Assembly (NCBI GenBank): GCA_963644945.1
Contig: CAVIQK010000006.1
Coordinates: 41,576-105,575 of the forward strand
From: CAVIQK01 sp963644945
Lineage (GTDB): Bacteria > Bacillota > Clostridia > Christensenellales > DTU072
Reading direction: 5' to 3'
DNA length: 64,000 nucleotides
Below, one piece after another: positions 18,182-26,827 of the stretch. How positions within the stretch are numbered: the first letter of the stretch is position 1; each line of letters begins with the position of its first letter. The position numbers were made by a program, and so were the translations under genes. Under the pieces are notes generated by a model that was not told the origin of the DNA, ran no database searches, and saw only the letters and a program-made list of their open reading frames with translations.

Positions 18182-18869
18182 AAGTAAGTCCGAAAAACTA
18201 TCGTTGATTACCAACGGAATGTTAGCCAACAACCCCACATTTAGACTTGTTTTAGGCACATGCCCCACCCTCGCAGTGACCACTTCGGCACTCAACGGCA
18301 TTTATATGGGACTTGCAACCACTTTCGTTTTGATTTGTTCCAACGTCTTGGTTTCACTTCTAAGGAAAGTTATCCCCGACAAAGTCCGCATACCTTGCTA
18401 CGTCGTCTTGATTGCCACCTTCGTCACCGTTGTCGAAATGATCCTAAAATATATGTTGCCGGACATTTACGACACCTTGGGACTATATATATCCCTAATA
18501 GTCGTCAACTGTATCATATTGGCAAGAGCCGAAGCCTTCGCATCGACCAACCCCGTTCTAGACAGTTTCTGTGACGGCTTGGGCATCGGTCTAGGATTCA
18601 CAATGTCGCTTACCATGATAGGAATCGTAAGAGAATTTTTAGGTTCACTCTCATTTTTCGGCTTACAAATCCCCGGAGCCGAAGATTATGCGATGACCGT
18701 ATTCGTACTTCCTGCGGGCGGATTTTTCGTCTATGGCTTTATGATGGTCTTATTCAATAAAGTTGCCAACGCAGTACTTGCGAAAATGGAAGAAAAACGC
18801 ATGAGAAAATTCCTAAAAGAACAAATGACTTCGGCATTATCACAAGAAAAGGAGGGCGAAAACGCATGA
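18174..18869 (+). CDS. rnfE: Rnf complex subunit RnfE
   Basis: Integral membrane subunit, 231 aa, homologous to NqrD and RnfA. Begins with the conserved segment NGMLANNPTFRLVLGTCPTL (residues about 13-32) that is diagnostic of RnfE/NqrD, followed by about six membrane helices and a charged cytoplasmic tail. RnfE and RnfA form the pseudo-symmetric pair that binds an iron-sulfur cluster within the membrane; Cys in GTCPTLA is the expected ligand. Ribosome-binding site AAGGAGG lies inside rnfG. Overlaps rnfA by 4 bases (ATGA). Confidence 0.95.
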   Translation: MAKSKSEKLSLITNGMLANNPTFRLVLGTCPTLAVTTSALNGIYMGLATTFVLICSNVLVSLLRKVIPDKVRIPCYVVLIATFVTVVEMILKYMLPDIYDTLGLYISLIVVNCIILARAEAFASTNPVLDSFCDGLGIGLGFTMSLTMIGIVREFLGSLSFFGLQIPGAEDYAMTVFVLPAGGFFVYGFMMVLFNKVANAVLAKMEEKRMRKFLKEQMTSALSQEKEGENA

Positions 18870-19453
18870 GTGGAATAGCATACTTGATTCTGATAATCGA
18901 AGCAATTTTCGTCAACAACTTCGTCCTAAATCAATTTTTAGGTATATGTCCTTTCCTTGGCGTATCACGAAAAATCGACACCGCAATGGGCATGGGCTTT
19001 GCCGTCATATTTGTTATGGGCATAGCATCCCTTATTACTTATGTAATAAACTTGGCGCTTGTGGCTCTAGAAATCGAATTTTTACAAACAATAGTATTTA
19101 TACTTGTAATAGCCGCTCTCGTCCAACTTGTCGAAATTGTAATCAAGAGATTTTCACCTGGACTCTATTCGGCACTAGGTGTTTATCTACCCCTTATTAC
19201 AACCAACTGCGCAGTTTTGGGCGTTGCAATTATGAACACGACACTCGAACAAGCCAATATCTTTGCCGCTTTCCTCAACGGAGTATTTTCCGGAGTAGGT
19301 TTTACTTTGGCAATAGTCTTGATGGCAGGCATAAGAGAAAGACTTGTAAGATCCGACATCCCCGAAAGTTTCAGGGGATTCCCGTTGACACTAATAACCG
19401 CCGGCATTATGGCGTTGGCATTTTCGGCATTTTCCGGAATGTCCTTTATTTGA
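18866..19453 (+). CDS. rnfA: Rnf complex subunit RnfA
   Basis: Integral membrane subunit, 195 aa, six predicted helices. Conserved N-terminal FVNNFVLNQFLGICPFLGVS (about residues 15-34) and the mid-protein LPLITTNCAVLGVA are hallmark segments, each with a cysteine expected to bind the intramembrane iron-sulfur centre. Homologue of NqrE and paralogue of RnfE. Starts in a 4-base overlap with rnfE, preceded by GGAGGGCG. Ends 8 bases before rnfB. Confidence 0.96.
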   Translation: MSGIAYLILIIEAIFVNNFVLNQFLGICPFLGVSRKIDTAMGMGFAVIFVMGIASLITYVINLALVALEIEFLQTIVFILVIAALVQLVEIVIKRFSPGLYSALGVYLPLITTNCAVLGVAIMNTTLEQANIFAAFLNGVFSGVGFTLAIVLMAGIRERLVRSDIPESFRGFPLTLITAGIMALAFSAFSGMSFI

Positions 19454-19461
19454 GGTAGAAT

Positions 19462-20262
19462 ATGTTAGTAGCAAGTGCATTACAAATAATTATTCCCGTA
19501 CTTATTTTAGCAGGAATTGCCTGTCTTTTCGGTGTACTAATTGCCTTTGTATCGAAAAAATTGGCAGTAAAAGAAGACGTAAGAATAGGCGAAGTCGAAA
19601 ATCTTTTAGCGGGAGCCAACTGCGGAGCATGTGGCTATGCAGGGTGCGCTGACCTTGCCAAAGCCATAGTAGAAGGTAGGGCAAAACCCAACACTTGTCC
19701 CGTAACAACCAAGGAAAAAGCCATCAAAATAGGCGAAATCGTAGGCGAAGTAGTCGAAGGCGAAGAGGAAATTCTCGTTGTCGCATGTGGCGGTGGCAAT
19801 GCTTGTGCCGACAAATATTCCTACACCGGTTACGGTGACTGTGCTACCGTCGAACTACTTGCAGGCGGAAGAAAAGCATGCCAATGGGGTTGCATCGGCA
19901 TGGGCAAATGTGTTGACCAATGCGCATACCAAGCAATATCGGTAGGCGACGGCTGTGCCGAGATAGACGAAAGCAAATGTAAAAAATGTGGCTTGTGCGC
20001 CAAGGCATGCCCCAAAAAACTCATAAAACGTATCCCGAAATCTGCCAAAGTTTTTGTCGCATGTTCCAATACGGATAGAGGCAAAGACGTAAGATCGATT
20101 TGCGAAAAAGGCTGTATAGGATGCGGAATATGCATGAAGTCATGCGAGTCGGGAGCCATCGTAATGCAAGACAATTTACCCCGTTTCGACTACACCAAAT
20201 GCATAGGGTGCTTCAAGTGTGTTGAAAAATGCCCGACCAAAGCCCTAAGACAAATTCAATAA
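19462..20262 (+). CDS. rnfB: Rnf complex subunit RnfB
   Basis: Ferredoxin-side electron-entry subunit, 266 aa. N-terminal membrane helix (LQIIIPVLILAGIACLFGVL), then the Cys motif ANCGACGYAGCADL with a further Cys at NTCP, binding a 4Fe-4S cluster near the membrane. Additional ferredoxin-type clusters: CKKCGLCAKACP, CIGCGICMKSCE and CIGCFKCVEKCP, plus an extra CxxxCxxxC pattern (CQWGCIGMGKCVDQC). Last gene of the operon; an AT-rich perfect palindrome (TTTATAATT/AATTATAAA, 20264-20283) follows immediately and may act as a weak 3' end. Confidence 0.95.
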   Translation: MLVASALQIIIPVLILAGIACLFGVLIAFVSKKLAVKEDVRIGEVENLLAGANCGACGYAGCADLAKAIVEGRAKPNTCPVTTKEKAIKIGEIVGEVVEGEEEILVVACGGGNACADKYSYTGYGDCATVELLAGGRKACQWGCIGMGKCVDQCAYQAISVGDGCAEIDESKCKKCGLCAKACPKKLIKRIPKSAKVFVACSNTDRGKDVRSICEKGCIGCGICMKSCESGAIVMQDNLPRFDYTKCIGCFKCVEKCPTKALRQIQ

Positions 20263-20309
20263 GTTTATAATTAAAATTATAAAAAATACATTCGCATAAC
20301 CTTGACTGT

Positions 20310-20338
20310 TTGACAATATTTTCGTGCAAATATATACT
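20310..20338 (+). promoter_or_regulatory. Consensus promoter giving a leaderless transcript
   Basis: TTGACA (20310-20315), exactly 17 bases, TATACT (20333-20338). The expected start point, about 7 bases after the -10, coincides with the ATG at 20345. There is no Shine-Dalgarno sequence in front of that ATG, so the mRNA should be leaderless. Confidence 0.75.
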
Positions 20339-20344
20339 ATTAGT

Positions 20345-22372
20345 ATGAAAAAGTCTTTCCTTCAAGCGTTATGCGTTTTTTTAATTTTGATTTTTTCTTT
20401 ATCTCTTATCTCTTGTGACAAGGGTTCGTTGTCATATTTCAATTCTTTTACCTCGACCGACGGATTTTCGGTTGCCGAAAAGACACTGGAACTTCCCGAA
20501 GGAACCACCGTCTCTACAAGATTTAACGACGGATTTTATTCGATAAAAAAACAAATACAAGATAGTTCTCTTTACTCATACGGTCTATGCACCGACACCG
20601 AAATTATCATCGATCCCACTATTTCGACGACGACAGAATATCATCCCTACGACTTTGCCGACGTCACCGACAAATATGTAGTCGCCGTCAAATCTGCGAC
20701 CAACGGTTCTTCGTCGATTGTCACCCAAATGGGAGCCTATGCACTCAAAGATTTAGACAACGGCAAAAAAATTGCCGTCGATATGGTCAATTTCCAATAT
20801 TACGTCCCCACCACGACAGTTTCTTCCTCTGATACAACCAAAGTTATAGACGAAGATTCTATGCCCATAAAAATAGTAGGCGACTATATATGCTTACTTC
20901 AAGACAAAGACAACCCCGTAAAAAACGATGCCACCCTAAAAGGTGCTACATACCACACTTTCTACTCATACGACGGCACCGGGCTTAAATATGCCTTCTC
21001 GATTACCGGCTCGTCCTACAAAACGGTTTACGACATTTTTGACGATTATCTCGTTCGTTACGACAATTATAGTTCCACTTACGAAACCTATCTTACGATT
21101 AGTTACTATAAAATTTCCTCTGCAAAAGAGGGCGAATCTCTCACCCCGATTCAAACTTATTCCCCCTATACCGAAACCGAAATCACTTCGATTTTCGCAT
21201 CGTGTTCGTCAAGTGCCGACAAAAATGTCGAGATAGACACATATTATCTCGGCAACGGAGCATTCTTAAGAAAAAAGGCACTATTTTGTTCCGAAACCTT
21301 TGAAAACTACAACCTTCGCATAACAAAATACGATTGTCCTTTCGGCTATGATGCCTATGTTTTAATGGAATCGGATCGCATATCGATAAAAGACACCCTT
21401 ACCACATACAACAACGCCAATGTTTTCCCGTACGAAGTTGTCAACAAATACAACGATTCGTCCATGAGAGATCTTGCCGACTATTACAACAATTCATTGC
21501 CCGTCACATCCGAAAAAACAGGCAACAATCCCATCTATCAATATCCGTATTATTCGACGGCATCACTCATAGGCGGAGATTATTCCATTGTTTACACATA
21601 TTGGCAACCCTACCTCGGGGACACATCGCTTTCTCTTGACGACCAAAAACTCGCATCCATCTCATTTATCATCTACGACAACAAAGACTTCACCAAGAAG
21701 ATTCTTGTAGAAGATGCAATTATGCCGATAGTCAACATTGACGGAATAGGACTCGAAACATACAGCCTAAACTTTTCGGATGTTTTGGTAATGGATGCCG
21801 AAGTGTTTGACGGAAAAACCAAAAAGACAATAGATGCTAGCACCAATATTTTAGACGAAACCGATACCACAACTCTTCGCTATTCCTACAAATCTTATAT
21901 CTATCATGACGGCATTTTACTAGTCGGCGAAAACAATCTTTTAGGCGAAGCCGAAGTCGGCTACAAAAAAGGTGCCTACAAATACAAAAACGGCGCATTT
22001 ACCCAAATCACCGAATATGAGTTCGATGAATTGACACCGTTTTTTGACGGCTATGCGACGGGAGCCAAATGGAACACCACATCCAAAACGACAACGTATT
22101 ATGTAGTAGCGGACAACGGAGAAATCAAAGAATTGTCGTCCAACGTTTATGCCTTGCACAACGGTTGTTACGTGTCAAGGACCAAAAAATCAGACGACAG
22201 CGACGATTATTATTATGCATTGTTTTCCAACAATCCCGACACCCCGATGCTCATTGATTACAATGCAGACGCCCTTCTCGTTTATGAAGAATTTTTACAA
22301 GACGGAGAATTCGTCAAAACCACAGTAATAAAAAGAGTGGGAGACCATGACGAAATTTATATACTAAAATGA
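20345..22372 (+). CDS. Lipoprotein of unknown function
   Basis: 675 aa from ATG 20345; an in-frame GTG at 20324 lies inside the promoter spacer and is rejected. The signal peptide ends in lipobox LISC (Cys24). The rest is rich in Tyr, Ser, Thr and Asp with repeating beta-strand patterns (e.g. YSYGLCTD, YICLLQDKD, YVVADNGEIKELSS, YYYALFSN), suggestive of a beta-propeller or similar all-beta surface protein, but I recognise no named family. No catalytic motif, no second membrane anchor. The 3' end overlaps ywlC by 4 bases, so the two are co-transcribed even though their functions look unrelated. Confidence 0.85.
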   Translation: MKKSFLQALCVFLILIFSLSLISCDKGSLSYFNSFTSTDGFSVAEKTLELPEGTTVSTRFNDGFYSIKKQIQDSSLYSYGLCTDTEIIIDPTISTTTEYHPYDFADVTDKYVVAVKSATNGSSSIVTQMGAYALKDLDNGKKIAVDMVNFQYYVPTTTVSSSDTTKVIDEDSMPIKIVGDYICLLQDKDNPVKNDATLKGATYHTFYSYDGTGLKYAFSITGSSYKTVYDIFDDYLVRYDNYSSTYETYLTISYYKISSAKEGESLTPIQTYSPYTETEITSIFASCSSSADKNVEIDTYYLGNGAFLRKKALFCSETFENYNLRITKYDCPFGYDAYVLMESDRISIKDTLTTYNNANVFPYEVVNKYNDSSMRDLADYYNNSLPVTSEKTGNNPIYQYPYYSTASLIGGDYSIVYTYWQPYLGDTSLSLDDQKLASISFIIYDNKDFTKKILVEDAIMPIVNIDGIGLETYSLNFSDVLVMDAEVFDGKTKKTIDASTNILDETDTTTLRYSYKSYIYHDGILLVGENNLLGEAEVGYKKGAYKYKNGAFTQITEYEFDELTPFFDGYATGAKWNTTSKTTTYYVVADNGEIKELSSNVYALHNGCYVSRTKKSDDSDDYYYALFSNNPDTPMLIDYNADALLVYEEFLQDGEFVKTTVIKRVGDHDEIYILK

Positions 22373-23346
22373 AAACGATAATAGGTACAGAAAAAGATTT
22401 AGATTTAGCGGCAAGCCTTCTACTTGACGGCAAACTCGTCGCATTTCCTACCGAAACGGTCTATGGACTCGGAGCAGTCTCTACCAATATAGATGCGGTA
22501 AAAAGCATATTTGTAGCCAAAGGTCGCCCTTCCGACAACCCTCTAATTGTCCACGTAGCAGACCTTGACGGAGCAAGGACGGTAGCCAAAGTCATCGACG
22601 AAAGGGCAGAAAAATTGTTCAAGACATTTTCCCCCGGACCTCTAACAATTATTTTGCCAAAGAGAGACGAAGTCCCCTACGAAGTTACGGCAGGACTCGA
22701 AACCGTCGGTGTCCGCATCCCCAATCATCCGCTCACTCTACAACTACTAAAAAAAGTAGGCATAGGCATAGCCGCCCCGTCGGCAAACACATCATCGAGA
22801 GTCTCGCCGTCTAGGGCAAAAGACGTTCTCGAAGACATGGACGGCAAAATCCCCATGATTCTAGACGGAGGCAGTTGTAGCGTAGGTATCGAATCAACGG
22901 TCCTAGACCTCACCAAAGAAGTCCCCACCATTTTGCGACCGGGTGCAATTACCGAAGAGATGCTTCTTGCGGTTTTACCCCAAGTAAAAACCTTCAAAGG
23001 CGAAATAAAAGTGGCAGAAGCCCCGGGGATGAAATACAAGCACTATGCCCCGACAGTCCCGTGTTATTTGGTAAAATCGGTAGAAGGAGCCGAAAAATTC
23101 ATCAAGGATCACCAAGCGGAAAGAGTGTTAGTACTAGGAAGAACCGACTTCTTACGAAAAATCGACACTATATCTATAGATTTAGGCACCACCTTAGAAG
23201 ACTATGAACGCAACATTTATTCGGCACTTCGAGACGGCGAAAAAATGTCGGACGCAATTTTAGTCGAATATCCCGAAGAAACAGGTGTAGGCAAATCAAT
23301 TCTAAACAGAATATTAAAATCATCGGCAGGTAAAATATTAGAGTAA
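22369..23346 (+). CDS. ywlC: L-threonylcarbamoyladenylate synthase (Sua5/YwlC type)
   Basis: Makes threonylcarbamoyl-AMP from threonine, bicarbonate and ATP for t6A37 tRNA modification; cytosolic. 325 aa: an N-terminal YrdC domain (residues about 1-200) with FPTETVYGLGA, KGRPSDNPLIVHV and TVGVRIPNHP, then a linker and a C-terminal Sua5 domain (from about 215), so it is the long form rather than TsaC. SANTSSRVSP and the GIESTVLDL segments are typical. It begins in a 4-base overlap with the upstream lipoprotein gene and is followed 12 bases later by rpiB with AAAAGGAG as ribosome-binding site. Confidence 0.94.
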   Translation: MKTIIGTEKDLDLAASLLLDGKLVAFPTETVYGLGAVSTNIDAVKSIFVAKGRPSDNPLIVHVADLDGARTVAKVIDERAEKLFKTFSPGPLTIILPKRDEVPYEVTAGLETVGVRIPNHPLTLQLLKKVGIGIAAPSANTSSRVSPSRAKDVLEDMDGKIPMILDGGSCSVGIESTVLDLTKEVPTILRPGAITEEMLLAVLPQVKTFKGEIKVAEAPGMKYKHYAPTVPCYLVKSVEGAEKFIKDHQAERVLVLGRTDFLRKIDTISIDLGTTLEDYERNIYSALRDGEKMSDAILVEYPEETGVGKSILNRILKSSAGKILE

Positions 23347-23358
23347 AAGGAGTTATTT

Positions 23359-23802
23359 ATGAAAGTAGCAATAGGATGCGACCACGGTGGAATCAATCTA
23401 AAAAATGCGGTTATCGAAGCAATAAAAGAGACCGGCAACGAATATGTAGATTACGGCACATATTCTACCGAATCGGTAGATTATCCCGTCTATGCAATGG
23501 AAGTGGCGACAGCCGTAGCCGACGGATTGGCAGACAGAGGAGTACTTCTTTGCGGTACGGGCATAGGCATGTCGATAGTTGCCAACAAGGTTAGAGGAAT
23601 AAGATGCGGTCACGTAACTGACGTAGATTGTGCCAGACTCACAAGAGAACACAACAACGCCAACATGATAGCCATGGGCGGAAGAATAACCGACGAAGCC
23701 ACCGCAAAAGAAATAGTCAAGACCTTCTTGACAACAGATTTCCTAGGCGGAAGACACCAAAGAAGAGTTGACATGATCGACAATTTGGACAAGGATAGAT
23801 AA
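23359..23802 (+). CDS. rpiB: Ribose-5-phosphate isomerase B
   Basis: Interconverts ribose-5-phosphate and ribulose-5-phosphate in the non-oxidative pentose phosphate pathway, 147 aa, the usual length. Signature segments: GCDHGGINLKNAV at the start, the catalytic cysteine in LLCGTGIGMSI, and REHNNANMIAMGGR with the substrate-binding residues. Could in principle act on allose phosphate, as some homologues do, but the context with split transketolase elsewhere in the window supports a pentose role. Ribosome-binding site AAAAGGAG, 7 bases before ATG. Confidence 0.95.
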   Translation: MKVAIGCDHGGINLKNAVIEAIKETGNEYVDYGTYSTESVDYPVYAMEVATAVADGLADRGVLLCGTGIGMSIVANKVRGIRCGHVTDVDCARLTREHNNANMIAMGGRITDEATAKEIVKTFLTTDFLGGRHQRRVDMIDNLDKDR

Positions 23803-23836
23803 AAAACAAAAAGTGCTATTTTGTTGATTTTGGGTA

Positions 23837-23865
23837 TTGAAATCGCCTTTTTATCATGGTATAAT
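23837..23865 (+). promoter_or_regulatory. Strong promoter for the HU gene
   Basis: TTGAAA (23837-23842), 17-base spacer, TATAAT (23860-23865) with TGG before it (extended -10). Close to consensus, as expected for an abundant nucleoid protein. Confidence 0.8.
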
Positions 23866-23915
23866 ATAACTACCAAAGGCGAATGAGCCAAAAACAAACA
23901 AGGAGAACATTTTTA

Positions 23916-24188
23916 ATGAACAAAACAGAATTTATCCAAGCATTAGCAGAAAAAGCAGACGCACCCAAAGCAGCAGTCACGAAGTGCTATGATGCATTTA
24001 TCGCAACACTTACCGATGCATTGCTAAATGGCGACGGCAAAGTCGATTTCCCCGGATTTGGCAAATTTGAAGTCAAAGATGTCCCCGCAAGAGAAGGCAT
24101 CAATCCTGCAACAGGCGAGAAAATTCAAATCGCAGCAACCAAGAAAGTTTCTTTCAAAGCCCACAAAGCCCTCAAAGAGAATTTCTAA
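23916..24188 (+). CDS. hup: HU-family DNA-binding protein
   Basis: Small nucleoid-associated protein that bends and wraps DNA, 90 aa. The start at 23916 is supported by AAGGAGA 11 bases upstream and by the family N-terminus MNKTEFIQAL; an open frame from 23883 adds residues unlike any HU. The DNA-arm signature GFGKFEVKDVPAREGINPATG is present in the middle (minor variations on the usual pattern), followed by IQIAATKKVSFKAHKALKE. Single-gene unit bounded by a strong promoter and a terminator. Confidence 0.95.
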   Translation: MNKTEFIQALAEKADAPKAAVTKCYDAFIATLTDALLNGDGKVDFPGFGKFEVKDVPAREGINPATGEKIQIAATKKVSFKAHKALKENF

Positions 24189-24210
24189 TCACTACTAGAC
24201 TTGGTAAAAA

Positions 24211-24235
24211 AAGACTGTCAATGACAGTCTTTTTT
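24211..24235 (+). terminator. Rho-independent terminator after hup
   Basis: AAGACTGTCA/TGACAGTCTT perfect complementary arms with a very short centre, followed by TTTTT and further T-rich sequence. Confidence 0.92.
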
Positions 24236-24284
24236 GTTTTATAATGTTTATGGTTATAAATTTTTCATAAAAACAATGTTTGTA

Positions 24285-24313
24285 TTGCACGTAAGCCTAA
24301 AAATTGATATAAT
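24285..24313 (+). promoter_or_regulatory. Promoter for the glucokinase gene
   Basis: TTGCAC (24285-24290), 17-base spacer, TATAAT (24308-24313) preceded by TGA (extended -10). Confidence 0.7.
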
Positions 24314-24348
24314 TACTAATAGTATGCAAAAATAAAAAGAGGTCAAAA

Positions 24349-25290
24349 ATGTTTACGATAGGTGTAGATGTAGGCGGAATGAGCGTAAAAGCCGGAGTAG
24401 TCAACGAAAAAGGCGAAATTATCCAAAAAGAGATAATCAAAACCGATGCGGTAGGCAATACCGAAAGATTTATAAAAGATATCGCATGGCTACTTGGAGA
24501 AGTCACCAAGAAGGCAGGACTTACCGAAAAAGACATCAAGTACGTAGGGATCGGCATCCCGGGGACAGTCAACAGTCAACAAGGGATTGTCACTTATGCG
24601 TGCAACATAGGTTTTAGGAACGTCAATCTCAAAGACTCTCTGTCAAGATATTGGCACACCCCCGTTTTCCTTGGAAACGATGCCGATGTTGCGGCTCTCG
24701 GAGAAGTCTTGTTCGGAGCAGGACAAGGCACCAAAGACGCATTGATGATAACACTTGGCACAGGAGTAGGTACGGGAATAATTATCGATTCCAAAATTTA
24801 TTCCGGAAGACAAGGCGCCGGCGGAGAATCGGGACACACCGTAATAGTCGTAGGCGGAGAAAAATGCGCATGCGGAAGACGTGGTTGTTTCGAAGCGTAT
24901 GCATCCGCAACCGCCCTTATGCGTATGACAAGAGAAGCCGTCGAAAAAAATCCGTCCTCTATTTTAGCGTCTTATGCAAAACAAAACGGAATAGACGGCA
25001 AAACCCCCTTTGAAGCACGAAAACTAGGTTGCCCCGTTGCCGAAAAAGTAGTAGGCGACTATGTAATGTATATAGGCGAAGGCACCGCCAATTTGGTCAA
25101 CATATTCCGCCCCGAAAAAGTAATTATAGGCGGAGGAATTTCCCTACAAGGCGACTATTTTATCAAGATGATAGAAGACTACGTCAACGCCAATGCTTAT
25201 GGTCGTGACGTCAATCCGCACGTCGATTTGGTCAAAGCGACACTCGGCAACGATGCGGGTATTATCGGTGCAAGTCAACTAGGAGAATAA
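24349..25290 (+). CDS. glcK: ROK-family glucokinase
   Basis: Cytosolic ATP-dependent sugar kinase, 313 aa. ATP-binding loop DVGGMSVKAGVV at the N-terminus; catalytic aspartate in FLGNDADVAALGE; the ROK zinc site GGEKCACGRRGCFEAYAS near residue 170-185 with three Cys and a nearby His (GESGHTVI). ROK glucokinases in Firmicutes feed non-PTS glucose into glycolysis; N-acetylmannosamine or other hexoses are alternatives. RBS AGAGGT. Its last base is the first base of the next gene (TAATG overlap), so the adjoining glycoside-hydrolase-like gene is co-transcribed. Confidence 0.92.
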   Translation: MFTIGVDVGGMSVKAGVVNEKGEIIQKEIIKTDAVGNTERFIKDIAWLLGEVTKKAGLTEKDIKYVGIGIPGTVNSQQGIVTYACNIGFRNVNLKDSLSRYWHTPVFLGNDADVAALGEVLFGAGQGTKDALMITLGTGVGTGIIIDSKIYSGRQGAGGESGHTVIVVGGEKCACGRRGCFEAYASATALMRMTREAVEKNPSSILASYAKQNGIDGKTPFEARKLGCPVAEKVVGDYVMYIGEGTANLVNIFRPEKVIIGGGISLQGDYFIKMIEDYVNANAYGRDVNPHVDLVKATLGNDAGIIGASQLGE

Positions 25291-26669
25291 TGCTTACATC
25301 CCAAGAGAATTCGACAATATTAGGTGTTTTCACATCGATTGAAAACCTTATCGAAAAGACAATTAAGGACGGAAAAGATACCGAATATTCCGCCCAAATC
25401 GTCATTTTGTCAACAATTTTAGGGAATTTCACTAGGGCACAATCATATCTCGAAAAAGCGACCGCCAATGCAGTACTCGGTCCTATTGCGATAAGGACAT
25501 ATTATTTTTACACAGGCGACTGGCAAGGCACGAAATCTGCACTAAAAATATTGACCTCTATCTTCAAAACCGACACTTCCAACCTAATAAGAGTCACCGA
25601 TCCCGAAAGAAAAGAAATGGCATTCGGCGAGTCGGGCAGCCCCCTAAAATTTGAAGAAGGCGATTTTTATTCGTTGGATGCGACCGTTTTCAAACTCATT
25701 ACGCTAGAAACGATAGTCGATATTTTGAAAACCAAAGATTACGAAAAGAGCGAAGCATTTAGGAAGATGTACGCAGATCTAAAATATAAGACCGAACTTG
25801 CCTTATACAACGAAGAAATGGGCATCTACATGAATCGTATGCGCAGCGGCGAATGGTCCAAAATGTACGGAATAGGCTCAATGATCACCCCGCTTGCCGG
25901 ACTCACATACGACTTTTCACGTTTTCAAAACATCCTCATTTCTCTAAAAATGGAAAAAAGATTTTCGGCAGTCAACGGTGTGCCGACACTTCCTCGTTCC
26001 AACTACTTTTTCGATCGCACGTTTTATGATTTCAACGGAAGAAAAGCCGAGCCGTTCTCGTCTTTTGCCGGTATGATTTCCCCCGTTTTCAACTATTTAG
26101 TTTACTTGGGACTGATGAGAATGGGCGCAACCGCCCAAGCCAAAGAACTTGCCACCAAAAGCCTAAAAGCCTTTTTGTACGAGGAAAAACAAGGTAAATA
26201 TCCCGAATATTATATGCCCGATTGGCAAAAATCGACAGCCAAAGACACCGAAAACCTCGATGCGGCATTTATGGCGATACTATCGGTTATAGACGTTATC
26301 AACATAAATATTTTCGGCGACGGACTATTTTTAGGAAATGCCCAAGACACCTATATAGAAAACATCGAAATAGACAAAAAAACATTTACTTTTTCCACAA
26401 AAGAAGATCGCACGGTTTTATGTTTAGGCGAAGAGCCTCGCATCGTTTTTACATCCCTAGTCACAGTTTTCGGGTACCAAGAAACCGACCGAGCAGTCAC
26501 ATTTTCCGTATCGACCGAAAACCCTTGCGATTTTTATATCAAATACCCGATTGCCAAGAAAACTCATACGTCAAATATTACCGGAAAAGTGAATAGTGGC
26601 AAGAGTTTTGTCTATATTGACAGGACCGAAAAGGATGCAAATCCGGTTATAATCAACTTCAACATTTGA
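25290..26669 (+). CDS. Putative (alpha/alpha)6-barrel, glycoside-hydrolase-like protein
   Basis: 459 aa, no signal peptide. Helix-rich, with segments that recall GH63/trehalase-type barrels: GIGSMITPLAGLTYDFSRF (near 190), GVPTLPRSNYFFDRTFYDFNG (near 235) and SPVFNYLVYLGLMRMG (near 270), where a typical family member would read R-G-x-x-W-x-x-x-N-Y-L. The tryptophan-containing substrate motif is replaced, so catalytic activity is uncertain. A C-terminal beta domain (about 360-459) follows the barrel. One-base overlap with glucokinase suggests a role in using or sensing an intracellular glucoside. Family assignment is inference from pattern only. Confidence 0.72.
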   Translation: MLTSQENSTILGVFTSIENLIEKTIKDGKDTEYSAQIVILSTILGNFTRAQSYLEKATANAVLGPIAIRTYYFYTGDWQGTKSALKILTSIFKTDTSNLIRVTDPERKEMAFGESGSPLKFEEGDFYSLDATVFKLITLETIVDILKTKDYEKSEAFRKMYADLKYKTELALYNEEMGIYMNRMRSGEWSKMYGIGSMITPLAGLTYDFSRFQNILISLKMEKRFSAVNGVPTLPRSNYFFDRTFYDFNGRKAEPFSSFAGMISPVFNYLVYLGLMRMGATAQAKELATKSLKAFLYEEKQGKYPEYYMPDWQKSTAKDTENLDAAFMAILSVIDVININIFGDGLFLGNAQDTYIENIEIDKKTFTFSTKEDRTVLCLGEEPRIVFTSLVTVFGYQETDRAVTFSVSTENPCDFYIKYPIAKKTHTSNITGKVNSGKSFVYIDRTEKDANPVIINFNI

Positions 26670-26716
26670 AATTTGGACAAAAATTACAAATTTTATTCTA
26701 AAATATCTCAAAACAG

Positions 26717-26745
26717 TTGCCAAAATCAATATTATATGGTAAATT
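26717..26745 (+). promoter_or_regulatory. Promoter for the L21 operon
   Basis: TTGCCA (26717-26722), 17-base spacer, TAAATT (26740-26745) preceded by TGG (extended -10). Start predicted near 26752, at the beginning of the leader. Confidence 0.6.
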
Positions 26746-26749
26746 GTCA

Positions 26750-26816
26750 TAGTATTCACCGCATGTGTAGGGTTTAAGTGAGTTTTTCCACCCGGGCAGC
26801 GAGTCTTGTAAGGAGG
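26750..26816 (+). ncRNA. Probable L21 ribosomal protein leader
   Basis: The stretch between promoter and rplU contains CCGCATGTGTAGGGTTTAAG, then CCACCCGGGCAGCGAGTCT, which matches my memory of the conserved L21 autoregulatory leader of Firmicutes. It ends immediately before the AAGGAGG ribosome-binding site. Probably lets ribosomal protein L21 repress its own operon. A covariance-model search would settle it. Confidence 0.65.
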
Positions 26817-26827
26817 TAAAGTCTAGT

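Noticed and set aside
20324..20344. Upstream GTG start for the 20345 lipoprotein
   Set aside because: It lies between the -35 and -10 boxes, would precede the transcript, and spoils the signal peptide.
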